This document shows, piece after piece, positions 46,601 through 53,985 of a stretch of DNA of 64,000 nucleotides. Under the pieces are notes generated by a model. It saw only the letters and a list, made by a program, of their open reading frames with translations. It made no database searches and was not told the origin of the DNA. Numbering within the stretch: position 1 is the stretch's first letter; each line of letters starts with the position of its first letter. The position numbers and the translations under genes were made by a program. Origin of the DNA: an uncultured Muribaculaceae bacterium (lineage in GTDB: Bacteria > Bacteroidota > Bacteroidia > Bacteroidales > Muribaculaceae); contig CAJTTG010000004.1 in NCBI GenBank assembly GCA_910579185.1, forward strand, positions 113,697 through 177,696, given 5' to 3'.

Positions 46601-47605
46601 TTCTATATCAATGGCAAGAAACAGATGGTTTCTCAGTGGGCCTATGTCAATAAGGGCAACTATGAAGGTCAGGTTGGCAAATGGGGTGACGACAGCCAGT
46701 GGTCCGACCTTGTCAACGTCGCTAAGCATGTCAGCGGTGCTCAGTATGGCACCAATACATACGAACCCGATTTCGTGGCCGACAACTTCACCATTACCGA
46801 CAACAACTGGATTGCTTTCGGTGGTACCTCTCAGGAGATCTCGGCAGTGAAAGGTTGTGTCGACGACTTCCAGGTTTGGGGCAAATCGATGACCGAAGAG
46901 GACGTGTTGAATTCAATGAATGGTCTCGACAAAAACAATCTGCCGGCCGACGTGCTTGGTTATTGGGACTTTGAGGAATCTCCAGTGACAGTAAATGGAA
47001 GCCAGGGCTTTGCAGGAGTGTGCGGAGCGAATGCAACTGCCACATCCCCTATGGCATATTGGTATGATATACCATCGGAAGGTGAAGGTAAAAACACAAT
47101 GGTTTTTGGTGAACCTACCTTCTTGACCGGTTGTCCCTATATCTCGGGTACTGCTTATCCTGTTGTGACCAAACCCACCTGGACCACTCGTCGTGCAAAC
47201 ATCGTTGGCGACGGTACCGGTGAAGCTGGTTCCGCTACTCTCGAATGGACCAAGGAAGGCGACTACGCCGTACAGCTCAAACTTGAGAACGGCCACGGAT
47301 CTGCCGTTATGGACTATCCCGTGATCAAGGTTGGCGAGTCTACTCAGGGCATCGAGGAAATCGGCTCTGACGCCGACGGCTTTGCTACCTACACCGTGGG
47401 CGACGCTCTCTTCGTTGAATTTGACGCTGACGGATCATACAGCATCGAAGTCTACAACATGGCCGGCATGCTTTCCGCTCAGAAGACCGCCGACATCGTC
47501 GCAGGTCAGAACGTAAGCATCGCTCTTGGCACGCAGGGTGTCTACCTCGTGAAAGTTGTTCGCGACGGCAAGCTCCTCCGCACAGTCAAAGTCATCCGCA
47601 AATAA
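43646..47605 (+). CDS. secreted GH85-type endo-beta-N-acetylglucosaminidase, copy 2
   Basis: Paralogue of the preceding GH85 gene, 1319 residues, with the same domain order: signal peptide (ends IPSMA), GH85-like domain with SRVKPKARFYD, the site DGLGYNSE (Asn207, Glu209) and YFNLGNGQFFNWKGER, a run of beta domains, a LamG-like domain with VDDFQVWG, and the C-terminal sorting-type domain (YSIEVYNMAGM, GVYLVKV, RTVKVIRK). The two copies are clearly related over their whole length but diverge in loops of the catalytic domain and in the LamG region, so they may differ in N-glycan type preferred. It has its own promoter and terminator. Confidence 0.82.
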   Translation: MKKSLLLATGLAFAAIPSMAQKLAAGYVTWPTSEQLHTYVQAWNGGQGNITIDGKTWEDANFFISRVKPKARFYDANTQVYPSITQWSSTNKNGNDKRLAFWVPISDEARGGVKLNALPDGSMDGEVFSMWNYVDNYGNWNAPFGWTPGAFSDVAHKNGVSVHGVAGIPNASISSAWQSCLEGIISLGADKVGKFLYYFGQDGLGYNSEFSGWAPKGKGLTKLHTDLMSYMADKDPLWEVMWYNATLDNGGITWDCGLDGKTELFKGSSAFQNYNWNSVSYMNSAISKAEEMGRSPFYIYAGMNTQGGEPKSGSNYDLLKDYKYSIGLWGGHNVNMYWQDRNSNGSSPMAKAATYQKTIERWFGNGPRNPAIKKTIALNRTHRPNDDWAGMSSMMTARSTLNWDLRSDEPFYSYFNLGNGQFFNWKGERMHNNEWYNIGVQDYLPTWRFWFAPTFRGGRSETISESDVHMDAAFTWEDAYVGGSCLKISGSATTEYLHLFKTYFATNRTDTKYRLTFKIIGGSADVDFVAGFGNTVTERAKTIITKEECADLEDKSYQEGANGWTTIEFDLNGIASAANTSLRMVALKFSNAENLQMLLGGLEISRGATWATPAVPTLTTAKILAYNNSGVDAKLIWDMNPGNAIKGVGEPCYNSDVNTSMFRLWAQQEGGEPQNMGITTSWAGLVYAAKVNADGNKAMRFGVSALSLDTKSESEIAWSDYMTLPEYVTVEDIQINKSIIKPGEKFELSFVDPLHGSGSWTISDTDGNTLWTGTGRVVECPGLATIGSYNLTVTVNGSSVEYPRYVSISSEEVGALPEIYSLAIDGENVDENSSDVQINVNERKTFSYTGRPADGSASRGVDLNERWFGVRCGDLGLKARSSFSVAAWVKYNELPTGLSSFITVEDRITGGWPFDNWGFFWSRINEEGRFVIHKIDTSWGMRMGAGTEGQRLFYRFDDAKIDVGAWTHVAICFEYKEGTNLMRQHFYINGKKQMVSQWAYVNKGNYEGQVGKWGDDSQWSDLVNVAKHVSGAQYGTNTYEPDFVADNFTITDNNWIAFGGTSQEISAVKGCVDDFQVWGKSMTEEDVLNSMNGLDKNNLPADVLGYWDFEESPVTVNGSQGFAGVCGANATATSPMAYWYDIPSEGEGKNTMVFGEPTFLTGCPYISGTAYPVVTKPTWTTRRANIVGDGTGEAGSATLEWTKEGDYAVQLKLENGHGSAVMDYPVIKVGESTQGIEEIGSDADGFATYTVGDALFVEFDADGSYSIEVYNMAGMLSAQKTADIVAGQNVSIALGTQGVYLVKVVRDGKLLRTVKVIRK

Positions 47606-47631
47606 TCCGGATTCCCCTATCTCAAACATAA

Positions 47632-47669
47632 GCAGGGCATCGCCACCACGGCGATGCCCTGCTGCTTTT
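47632..47669 (+). terminator. terminator after GH85 copy 2
   Basis: Perfect 13-bp stem GCAGGGCATCGCC/GGCGATGCCCTGC with a 5-base loop, followed by TGCTTTTG. Confidence 0.75.
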
Positions 47670-47689
47670 GCTAATAAGAATTTGCATGG

Positions 47690-47721
47690 GTCGGGCTAAC
47701 GGCTCTCCGAGCCGTCTACCG
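47690..47721 (-). repeat. single REP hairpin
   Basis: One copy of GTAG-ACGGCTC-GG-AGAGCCGT on the minus strand, without the second hairpin. It lies between the GH85 terminator and the end of the phage-type cluster. Confidence 0.75.
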
Positions 47722-47725
47722 CCCC

Positions 47726-47781
47726 TTCAACCCTTCAACCCTTCAACCCCTCAACCCTTCAACCCCTCAACCCTTCAACCT
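47726..47781. repeat. 8-nt tandem repeat YTCAACCC
   Basis: Seven head-to-tail copies of TTCAACCC or CTCAACCC, directly beside a REP hairpin. Related CTCAACC/CTCTAACT runs follow REP copies at 49213 and 54118, so the association recurs. Confidence 0.75.
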
Positions 47782-47788
47782 CTAAACT

Positions 47789-48241
47789 CTACACCCTCCA
47801 CGCCCGTATCCGCGCTCCCCTGAACGGCTCCCTCATGCTCCTGCGCAGCAGCGACATACTCTCCTCGAAATCCCTCGCGAACACCTCCGATGCCTCCGCA
47901 TCAGTCCCGGCATACGCCTCCGACAGAACATGCACCGCTATCGCATGCTCAATCACCGCGCGCAGAGCCATCGGATGGAGCGTCAGCAGCCCATGGTCGT
48001 CGATCTCCATCCTCATCATCCCCTCCGTGCAATCCTCCGCGTCGACATTGCAGTCGCTCATCACCGGTGCCATCACCAGGCACACCCTCGAGAAAGCACC
48101 ACGGGCCAGCGCACGCAACGCCTCGCCATGGTCTGTGGTCAGAACCGCCGGACGCGTTGCCGACAGTCTGTTGCGCATCGCCGCCTGAGCCAGCACCTGC
48201 GCCAAAATAGCATCTGTTGAAATTGAAATAACGTAATTCAT
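47789..48241 (-). CDS. phage-cluster protein of unknown function (150 aa)
   Basis: Unrecognised cytosolic protein of 150 residues (starts MNYVISISTDAILAQVLAQA, ends REPFRGARIRAWRV), mainly helical, with an arginine-rich tail. I chose the ATG at 48241; the longer frame to 48346 reads through a REP hairpin, as its VDGSESRYPD translation shows. It is the last gene of the leftward phage-type set and follows the 143-residue gene. By position a head-completion or connector protein is possible, but nothing in the sequence proves that. Confidence 0.6.
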   Translation of the reverse strand: MNYVISISTDAILAQVLAQAAMRNRLSATRPAVLTTDHGEALRALARGAFSRVCLVMAPVMSDCNVDAEDCTEGMMRMEIDDHGLLTLHPMALRAVIEHAIAVHVLSEAYAGTDAEASEVFARDFEESMSLLRRSMREPFRGARIRAWRV

Positions 48242-48280
48242 AGCATTTGATTCAGATTTAATGTCAATAACTTTACTCGC

Positions 48281-48315
48281 CCGGTCGGGGTAACGGCTCT
48301 CCGAGCCGTCTACCG
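48281..48315 (-). repeat. single REP hairpin between two phage-type genes
   Basis: One GTAG-ACGGCTC-GG-AGAGCCGT copy on the minus strand in the short gap between the 143- and 150-residue genes. Confidence 0.75.
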
Positions 48316-48364
48316 TCCGCCGACACATAGTTCTTATATCTATCACTTGTTTATCCCCCGGATT

Positions 48365-48796
48365 CTAACCTCTCTGCCGTCGCCACTGCCGGTAAATCCT
48401 CTCGGCCGCCGACACCGACAGATAGAACCCCGGTGCGTCCCCCTCGGCCAGCACCCGTTGCAGAGCCTCCGAATCGCTCAGCCTGTGGCGATGCTCCAGA
48501 GCCGCGACCCTCAGATCGATGTCATGCCATTTACGCCGGCGCGAATCGTAGCTGCGCCCCGATCTGTGGCGGCGCATTCCGCGCAGAGTGCGCAAGGCAA
48601 ATGCGTAAGATACATAAAACATCGGAGCGCGCGATTGCAGCGTCGCGCTGACCAGCGAGCGCACTGTGGGGTGCAGATGCCCCTCGCGTTCGCTTGCTGC
48701 CAGCTCCCGGCAGCAGGCGCGGTAGAAATCCGCGTCGCGCTGCTCGGTCATTGTCCTCTTGCCGGCGGCAATGATTGTTGAAACGTTGTTTTTCAT
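48365..48796 (-). CDS. phage-cluster basic protein of unknown function (143 aa)
   Basis: Unrecognised protein of 143 residues, strongly basic in its centre (MRRHRSGRSYDSRRRKW) and at its end (YRQWRRQRG), so nucleic-acid binding is possible. The ATG at 48796 is preceded on the same strand by a TAATTTTG promoter-like box, which suggests that it and the 150-residue gene form their own transcript apart from the portal gene upstream. The longer frame to 48868 crosses that box. Confidence 0.6.
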   Translation of the reverse strand: MKNNVSTIIAAGKRTMTEQRDADFYRACCRELAASEREGHLHPTVRSLVSATLQSRAPMFYVSYAFALRTLRGMRRHRSGRSYDSRRRKWHDIDLRVAALEHRHRLSDSEALQRVLAEGDAPGFYLSVSAAERIYRQWRRQRG

Positions 48797-48843
48797 AGTT
48801 CGTTTTGATAAAGGTAACGGAAAGATTAATTGTTTTACAATGG

Positions 48844-48851
48844 CAAAATTA
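48844..48851 (-). promoter_or_regulatory. candidate -7 box upstream of the 143-aa gene
   Basis: TAATTTTG on the minus strand fits TAnnTTTG, about 48 bases before the ATG at 48796. No TTG at the expected distance. Confidence 0.4.
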
Positions 48852-48929
48852 CAATCCAACATGTGCATTTACCCATCCACACCAATGTTAATGATTGTTA
48901 TAATATCGCCGTCCTCCGGCTCCACCTGC

Positions 48930-49211
48930 CCCGTCGGGGTAACGGCTCTCCGAGCCGTCTACCGGTGCCCCCTCGTCTCCGAATCTCTCGGTCCAACCGC
49001 ACGGAGTGCGATGACCCCGATCCAACCCCCAACGCCCAGCAAATCATCCGCCTCGGTCGGGGTAACGGCTCTCCGAGCCGTCTACCGGTATCCCCTCGTC
49101 TCCGAATCTCCCGGTCCAACCGCACGGAGTGCGATGACCCCGATCCACCCCCAACGCCCAGCAAATCATCCGCCCCGTCGGGGTAACGGCTCTCCGAGCC
49201 GTCTACCGGTG
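48930..49211 (-). repeat. REP array, three units, between portal and 143-aa genes
   Basis: Minus-strand array: three GTAG-ACGGCTC-GG-AGAGCCGT hairpins with ggggt starts at 48936, 49059 and 49180, and two CCGCACGGAGTGCGA-type hairpins between them. The rest of the 420-base gap between the two genes contains only the promoter-like box. Confidence 0.8.
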
Positions 49212-49216
49212 CCCTC

Positions 49217-50641
49217 TCAACCCCTCAACCTCCCAACACCCGGCATCGTCGCCGCCATCATCCTGTTACGCTCCATCCGGAAACCATTGAACGTATCTAT
49301 CAGATCCAGCATCGCTATTGCCGACGTGTGCAGTTGGCTGTCGAGCGTCGCCGCCGACGTCTGATAGGCCGGCATGCGCCCTCGCAGGTTCTCGCTCACA
49401 CCCGAGATCTGCTGAAACAGGTTGAGCTGCGTCTCCAGCATACGGTAAGCCCCCGGATTCTCACATGCCCCCACAACCTGATGCGGCTCCGACGACCCAC
49501 CCCCGGGGCGATAGGGGAGAACCGAATCGCTGCGTGCCCATGCCGCTCCCAGCTCATCCCAGCTCATCGAATCGATCTTCTGATCCTCCGGAAACAGCAG
49601 CACCCCTTTTGCCGACACGCTCATTATATGGTCGATCAGTGTGATGATCCTGTTGATATGACGTTGCTGACCGATGACATCCTCCACCAGCGAATGAACC
49701 TCGCCGTCGATCAGCGGATATAGCTTCAGCGCGAACGGGTGGGAGCCATGGCCGAACGGCGAATCGTAATCGTCGAGCAGCAGACCCGTCGGAGCGTAGA
49801 CCCGGCAGTGCCAGCGCAGCGTCGTCGACGGCCTCACGTCAATCCCGGCCTCTCCTGATCCGTTGCGCAGCTCATTGATGTTATGCAGACGCGTGCGGCT
49901 GTTGTTGTCCGCCACGAAAAAAGATCCACGTTCGCGGTCGTGGCAGCGGAGCAGCGTACGGCTCTCGAGCGTCCACACCTCGATCACGCGGCAGCGCCCG
50001 GCCGGAGCGCGGAAGAAATGTGAATCGCCGTCGCTGCTCCCTATCTGCGATGCCGATAGCGGCTCCGCATCCCGGGCGTAGGCGCGGCCTATAGCCTCGG
50101 CTTTCGACGGCGTGCTCCCATAGCGCATCACGACCTCGCGCAGACTCATCGCACGCAGCATCCCGATCAGCTCAATGTCCAGACCTCGGGGATCGCAGTA
50201 GCGGTTCACGAAAAAATCATCGGGGCTGACATTGTCCACCCACACCCCCGAGCCTCCGGGGCGTTTCTCCGCCACGATGCGCTGGATCGCACACCCCGAG
50301 ATCAGGAACTCTTCGAGCATACGGCAGTCCATCTCGGTCAGGCTGTTGCGCCGGGCGGTAGCACTGTCCGGCTCGCTTGCGCCGGCATTGCCGTCGTTCT
50401 CGGCAAGCGACGATCGGAAATTTCCAACCACCGATTTGATCAGTTGGCGGATCACATTGTTGGTAAGCGGTGTCTGACCGCAGATCTCGGCATAGGCCCG
50501 TTCGCTCATCCTGTCGCCGTCGGGGGTGGTGATCATGTCGTCCCACTGACGTCCGTAGGCGAATTTCTTGTAGCGGCTGCGACGTTTACGCAGCTCCGCG
50601 CCTGCCTGCCATGCCTCAAGGGCAAGATTGAATGTTGACAT
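49217..50641 (-). CDS. phage portal-like protein
   Basis: Probable portal protein of 474 residues, the dodecameric DNA gate of tailed-phage heads. Evidence: size, the N-terminal start with an RQWDDMITTPDGDR-type segment, the NVIRQLIKSVVGNFRSSL helix, and the long C-terminal stem-like region (GQQRHINRIITLIDHIMSVS, AKGVLLFPED, LNLFQQISGVSENLRGR, YQTSAATLDSQL), all typical of portals. It lies downstream of the capsid gene instead of upstream, the reverse of the common order. The gap to the upstream 184-residue gene contains two REP-like hairpins. No terminase gene, its usual neighbour, is present. Confidence 0.72.
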   Translation of the reverse strand: MSTFNLALEAWQAGAELRKRRSRYKKFAYGRQWDDMITTPDGDRMSERAYAEICGQTPLTNNVIRQLIKSVVGNFRSSLAENDGNAGASEPDSATARRNSLTEMDCRMLEEFLISGCAIQRIVAEKRPGGSGVWVDNVSPDDFFVNRYCDPRGLDIELIGMLRAMSLREVVMRYGSTPSKAEAIGRAYARDAEPLSASQIGSSDGDSHFFRAPAGRCRVIEVWTLESRTLLRCHDRERGSFFVADNNSRTRLHNINELRNGSGEAGIDVRPSTTLRWHCRVYAPTGLLLDDYDSPFGHGSHPFALKLYPLIDGEVHSLVEDVIGQQRHINRIITLIDHIMSVSAKGVLLFPEDQKIDSMSWDELGAAWARSDSVLPYRPGGGSSEPHQVVGACENPGAYRMLETQLNLFQQISGVSENLRGRMPAYQTSAATLDSQLHTSAIAMLDLIDTFNGFRMERNRMMAATMPGVGRLRG

Positions 50642-50682
50642 AGTATTGATTTAAAGTAAATATAGACATAAATAATTGTTAT

Positions 50683-50720
50683 CCTGGTAGGGACTGCGCC
50701 ATGGCGCGTCCGGCTCCACC
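50683..50720 (+). repeat. second-type GTAG hairpin, copy 1
   Basis: GTAG followed at once by GGAC-T-GCGCC/GGCGC-GTCC, a 9-bp stem with one bulged T around the palindrome GCGCCATGGCGC. A near-identical copy, with the same flanking CCGGCT(C/T)CACC, is at 53986. Confidence 0.75.
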
Positions 50721-50725
50721 CACCT

Positions 50726-50749
50726 GTAGGGTCGCAACAGGTTGCGACC
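50726..50749 (+). repeat. third-type GTAG hairpin
   Basis: GTAG directly before the stem GGTCGCAAC/GTTGCGACC (9 bp, 2-nt gap at the tip). Six bases downstream of the second-type hairpin, in the gap between the portal and 184-residue genes. Confidence 0.65.
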
Positions 50750-50750
50750 G

Positions 50751-51305
50751 CTATATTACGATTGAATCATTCAGTCGCCACAGCATGGCGTCGGTCAGCG
50801 GAAACGATCCGTCCTCCGGGCGGACAACCGCTGTCACCGACGTAAGTCGCATCTCGCCTGGTGGCGGTGTGTGGAGGCTCATACGTCCGTCGCGGTAGAC
50901 TACTGCCACTGGTTCGTCCACGCCGCCACGGCTGTAGGGGTTGCGCTGCTCCTGCGCCAAAGCCGAGGTCGGATCGGAGGTCACGGTAGCCAGTCGGTGC
51001 CACCCCTCCATCATCACTCCGGCCACTCTGACCGTCCCTTCCGGGAGGCTCACCTCCGCGCTGCCGTCGGGGCGGCGCGCAGGGGTGAGTCGGTCGGCTA
51101 TCTCGGTCAGCGGTAGTTCCTCTATCGGAAGATCGAGAAGCTGTCGGGCATACCAGCCCTCGATCCTGTGGCGGAGAAGCCGGTCGAGGTCTATCCCGTC
51201 GGTGCGGTTGATGATGCAGTCCAGACGTGCCGGTTCGTACATCGTAGCCAGTTTCCAGAGGCCGAGCATCTCGTCGGCGCTCAGGGTGTGGATCCTCAAT
51301 CCCAT
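50751..51305 (-). CDS. phage-cluster protein, possible head connector (184 aa)
   Basis: Unrecognised protein of 184 residues with a helical N-terminal half and a beta-rich C-terminal half (WHRLATVTSD, NPYSRGGVDEPVAVVYRDG). It overlaps the end of the capsid gene by ten bases, so it is translated with it. The place after the major capsid gene is often taken by head-tail connectors or capsid decoration proteins; this is inference from position. Confidence 0.6.
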   Translation of the reverse strand: MGLRIHTLSADEMLGLWKLATMYEPARLDCIINRTDGIDLDRLLRHRIEGWYARQLLDLPIEELPLTEIADRLTPARRPDGSAEVSLPEGTVRVAGVMMEGWHRLATVTSDPTSALAQEQRNPYSRGGVDEPVAVVYRDGRMSLHTPPPGEMRLTSVTAVVRPEDGSFPLTDAMLWRLNDSIVI

Positions 51306-52591
51306 GTGCCGCGGATTTTGACGTGGGTCTTGGGATGGCGGAGCACCAGGCAGCTCGCTTCAGTAGCCACGAGGGCATCGGTGTTGCGCACGCCCGATTT
51401 CTTCAGGTCGAGACGCTCTACACGGAACGGCACGTGGGTGTACTTGGTCAGATACTGAGGATCAATGATCAGGCCGTCGTTGGCGTGGCCGCACTGGTCG
51501 AACACTTCGGCATGTACCACGTAGAGCGAGCCGAACTTGGAGCGGATCTCGTTGAAATCGATCCCCCAGCGTGTAATGGTGTCGCCGGCCATGATCACCT
51601 TTGTCGATTCGAGCTTGTTGATCGCCAGTATCAGTTCCGATCCGGCCACGAGCACTTTCCTTGGCGATCCGGCCGCATTGCCCGTGAACGCTTTCTTCAT
51701 CAGCTCTATCAGGTCGTTTTGCGTGAGGCTGCCCAGACTGAGGGTGGCTTCTTCGCCGGCCTGGTTCCAGATGCCGCGTGTGAACAGCACTTCATCCATC
51801 TTCCTCGGATCGGTCAGCCGGGCCATCGTGCCGAAAAGGAAGCTCTTTTCCATCCCCATGCGCATGTCCATGATCGCCACTTCCTCCTGATCGCTCAGAT
51901 TCCAGCCAACCTCTTTCGATGAAAGTCGCATCAGGGCCGACTGCTCCACCTGTGCTTTGAAGATCTGGCAGTAGTTGTGGTCCTTCACCGGCAGAGCCTC
52001 GAACTGGGCGGTCTGTACATCGAGCTCGGCGGCGGCGCGTCCCATGCGCACTATTTTCATGCCGTCGGTCAGTTCGGGGATTTCGTCGTCGCTCCCCATG
52101 TTGAGCGCTATCAGCTTCAGACCACTTTCCGTGCCGGTCAGCACATCGCTGACGTAGCAGGTCAGGGCTTCTTCCTGGCCTCCCGGGGTCTCGACGGTTA
52201 CGTCGGGAAACATAATGGTGTCGGTGGGGGCGAACAGGCGGTCGTTGGCAGTCGCCACTGTGAAGGTAGGGGGCAGGTCGGGGAGTTGGTCGGCCGACGC
52301 TTTCGATCTGCCTTTGACCGTGCTTTCAACCGGTCGGGTGTCTACCGAATAGTACTCCACCTTCATCGACGAGGCCGGACGCGAGCCGACCATTCGCGAT
52401 ATCTGGTCGATCGGGGTGGCCATCGGGCGGATCTTCACTATGCGGCTGTCTATCTCGCTTGTCAGAAGATCGGGCGATCCGGCAGTGGCCGCTGTTGTGG
52501 TCAGCGGTCCGTCCGTGAGATGTGCGCCGCCTGTTGTTCCGGAAATGATCTGGGGATTGTTTGTTGTCTGGTTGTTTGTTGTGTTTGTCAT
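51296..52591 (-). CDS. probable phage major capsid protein
   Basis: Protein of 431 residues with a Thr/Asn/Gly-rich flexible start, a region LLTSEIDSRIVKIRPMATPIDQ, and a C-terminal part with VLVAGSELILAINKL, YVVHAEVFDQCG, DGLIIDPQYLTKY and a strand-rich end (ASCLVLRHPKTHVKI). The pattern is that of HK97-fold major capsid proteins of the group often annotated DUF5309 or SU10-like in Bacteroidetes prophages; I do not insist on the subfamily. No separate head protease is encoded. It follows a scaffold-like acidic protein gene by 56 bases. The open frame to 52657 adds residues with no capsid similarity. Confidence 0.7.
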   Translation of the reverse strand: MTNTTNNQTTNNPQIISGTTGGAHLTDGPLTTTAATAGSPDLLTSEIDSRIVKIRPMATPIDQISRMVGSRPASSMKVEYYSVDTRPVESTVKGRSKASADQLPDLPPTFTVATANDRLFAPTDTIMFPDVTVETPGGQEEALTCYVSDVLTGTESGLKLIALNMGSDDEIPELTDGMKIVRMGRAAAELDVQTAQFEALPVKDHNYCQIFKAQVEQSALMRLSSKEVGWNLSDQEEVAIMDMRMGMEKSFLFGTMARLTDPRKMDEVLFTRGIWNQAGEEATLSLGSLTQNDLIELMKKAFTGNAAGSPRKVLVAGSELILAINKLESTKVIMAGDTITRWGIDFNEIRSKFGSLYVVHAEVFDQCGHANDGLIIDPQYLTKYTHVPFRVERLDLKKSGVRNTDALVATEASCLVLRHPKTHVKIRGTWD

Positions 52592-52647
52592 GGTTGTTTG
52601 GTTTTTTGATGTTTGAAAAATAAAGGTTGATTGTTGATTTTCGGTTT

Positions 52648-52995
52648 TCAGTCCCACACCTGGGGGCGGATATGTGTCAGGAAATCCTCGGTCGCGTCGC
52701 CTCGTTGTCGGCTTTTGCCATCCTGACGTTCCATCCGGGCCAGATCGGCGAACAGCTGCGGTTCCTCCATCATTCGCGCTATTGCCTCGTTGCGGCCTCT
52801 CAGGTAGCCTCGGCGTTCTGCGGCGGCCAATTCCTCGTCCGTTGGGCTTTCGTGCGTCTCAGCGGCTTCTGTGGCGTTTTCTGCGCTCTCTGCTGTCTCC
52901 GGTGCTTGGGTCTGCTCCGCTTCTTCCTGTTCTGTTTCCGGGATTTCCGGAATCTCGGGGATCGGTTGATCGATTGCTTCATCGTGTTCTTTCAT
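52648..52995 (-). CDS. acidic scaffold-like protein
   Basis: Protein of 115 residues. The first 50 are very rich in Glu, Pro, Thr and Ala; the second half is helical (DEELAAAERRGYLRGRNEAI, then MMEEPQLFADLARM). Short acidic helical proteins encoded directly before the major capsid gene are usually phage scaffolds that guide capsid assembly, which is my suggestion here. First gene of the leftward phage-type set; a TAACTTTG box is upstream. Confidence 0.6.
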   Translation of the reverse strand: MKEHDEAIDQPIPEIPEIPETEQEEAEQTQAPETAESAENATEAAETHESPTDEELAAAERRGYLRGRNEAIARMMEEPQLFADLARMERQDGKSRQRGDATEDFLTHIRPQVWD

Positions 52996-53068
52996 CGTCG
53001 TAAAGGTTTTTTTGTTGTTGATTGTTTTTTGGTTTGTCTATTCCGACCGTCGGTGTGTTTCGATGCTG

Positions 53069-53076
53069 CAAAGTTA
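53069..53076 (-). promoter_or_regulatory. candidate -7 box of the phage-type cluster
   Basis: TAACTTTG on the minus strand fits TAnnTTTG, 74 bases before the scaffold-like start. No TTG at the expected distance. Confidence 0.4.
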
Positions 53077-53130
53077 AGGCCGTCGGAAAGCGTTTGCGTG
53101 CTTTTCTGCGCTTTTGCTCAAAAAAAATTG

Positions 53131-53138
53131 TAATTTTG
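53131..53138 (+). promoter_or_regulatory. candidate -7 box of birA
   Basis: TAATTTTG fits TAnnTTTG and lies 20 bases before the birA ATG. The upstream TTG is at a non-standard distance. Confidence 0.4.
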
Positions 53139-53158
53139 CCGGAAACAATCTGGCGGAT

Positions 53159-53899
53159 ATGACGGACGGAAAGATTATATGGCTTGAGGAAACCGGCTCC
53201 ACAAATAGCTGGTTGTCAGAGAATGAACACTCTTTGGAGACTAATACGGCCGTGGCGGCGCGACGCCAGACGGCTGGGCGCGGTCAGCGCGGCAACAGCT
53301 GGGAATCGGAACCCGGCAGCAACCTGACGCTCAGTCTCTTGTTACGCCCCGAGGGCATCCATGTAGCCCGGTCGTTCTGCTTGTCCGAGGCTGTTGCCGT
53401 CGCTGTCGCCGAGACTGTCGAGGCAATAGCTCCTGGAATAAAGGTCGCTATCAAATGGCCCAACGATATCTATGTGGGAAATAGGAAGTTGGGTGGTATC
53501 CTGATCGAAAACTCGCTCTCGGGCGCAATGGTCGGCCGCTGCATCGTGGGGCTCGGCCTCAACCTCAATCAACGCCGTTTCTTTTCCGATGCCCCCAACC
53601 CCGTCTCGCTTTGGCAGATGACCGGGCTCCGGTTTGATGTCGACGATGCCGCACGCCGCATTGCCGCCGCCATGATACGGGAAGCCGCTGACGCTCAGCA
53701 GAAATACCCTGAGCTGCATTCTCGCTACATGTCGCGGCTCTGGCGCGCCACCGGCATCCACCCCTTCATCGAAACCGCCACCGGTACTACATTCCACGCC
53801 TCAGTGACCGACATCCTCCCCACCGGCCACATACAGTTGGAGCGCACCGACGGCACGCTCCTCCAATTCGCTTTCAAAGAAATCTCCTGGCCCCTCTGA
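53159..53899 (+). CDS. birA: biotin-[acetyl-CoA-carboxylase] ligase
   Basis: Biotin protein ligase of 246 residues without the N-terminal DNA-binding domain, so an enzyme only and not a repressor. Signatures: EETGSTN, then ARRQTAGRGQRGNSW (the biotinyl-AMP loop), KWPNDIYV with the catalytic lysine, KLGGILIE and GLGLNLNQ. It attaches biotin to carboxylase carrier proteins. Divergent from the phage-type cluster. The ATG at 53159 gives the standard start; the longer frame from 53114 overlaps the promoter box. Confidence 0.95.
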   Translation: MTDGKIIWLEETGSTNSWLSENEHSLETNTAVAARRQTAGRGQRGNSWESEPGSNLTLSLLLRPEGIHVARSFCLSEAVAVAVAETVEAIAPGIKVAIKWPNDIYVGNRKLGGILIENSLSGAMVGRCIVGLGLNLNQRRFFSDAPNPVSLWQMTGLRFDVDDAARRIAAAMIREAADAQQKYPELHSRYMSRLWRATGIHPFIETATGTTFHASVTDILPTGHIQLERTDGTLLQFAFKEISWPL

Positions 53900-53985
53900 T
53901 CAATCCCGGGCTAATTGCCTGACACATTGCTCTGTATGGCCACTTTCAGGGCTAATCCGGCACCATTCATACCCTCACAATCAAA

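Noticed and set aside
47722..47790. CRISPR array at the short tandem repeats
   Set aside because: The 8-nt repeat has no spacers and no cas gene is near; REP arrays also lack unique spacers of constant length.
48242..48346. Longer start of the 150-aa phage-cluster gene
   Set aside because: The extension translates a REP hairpin, so the real start is the ATG at 48241.
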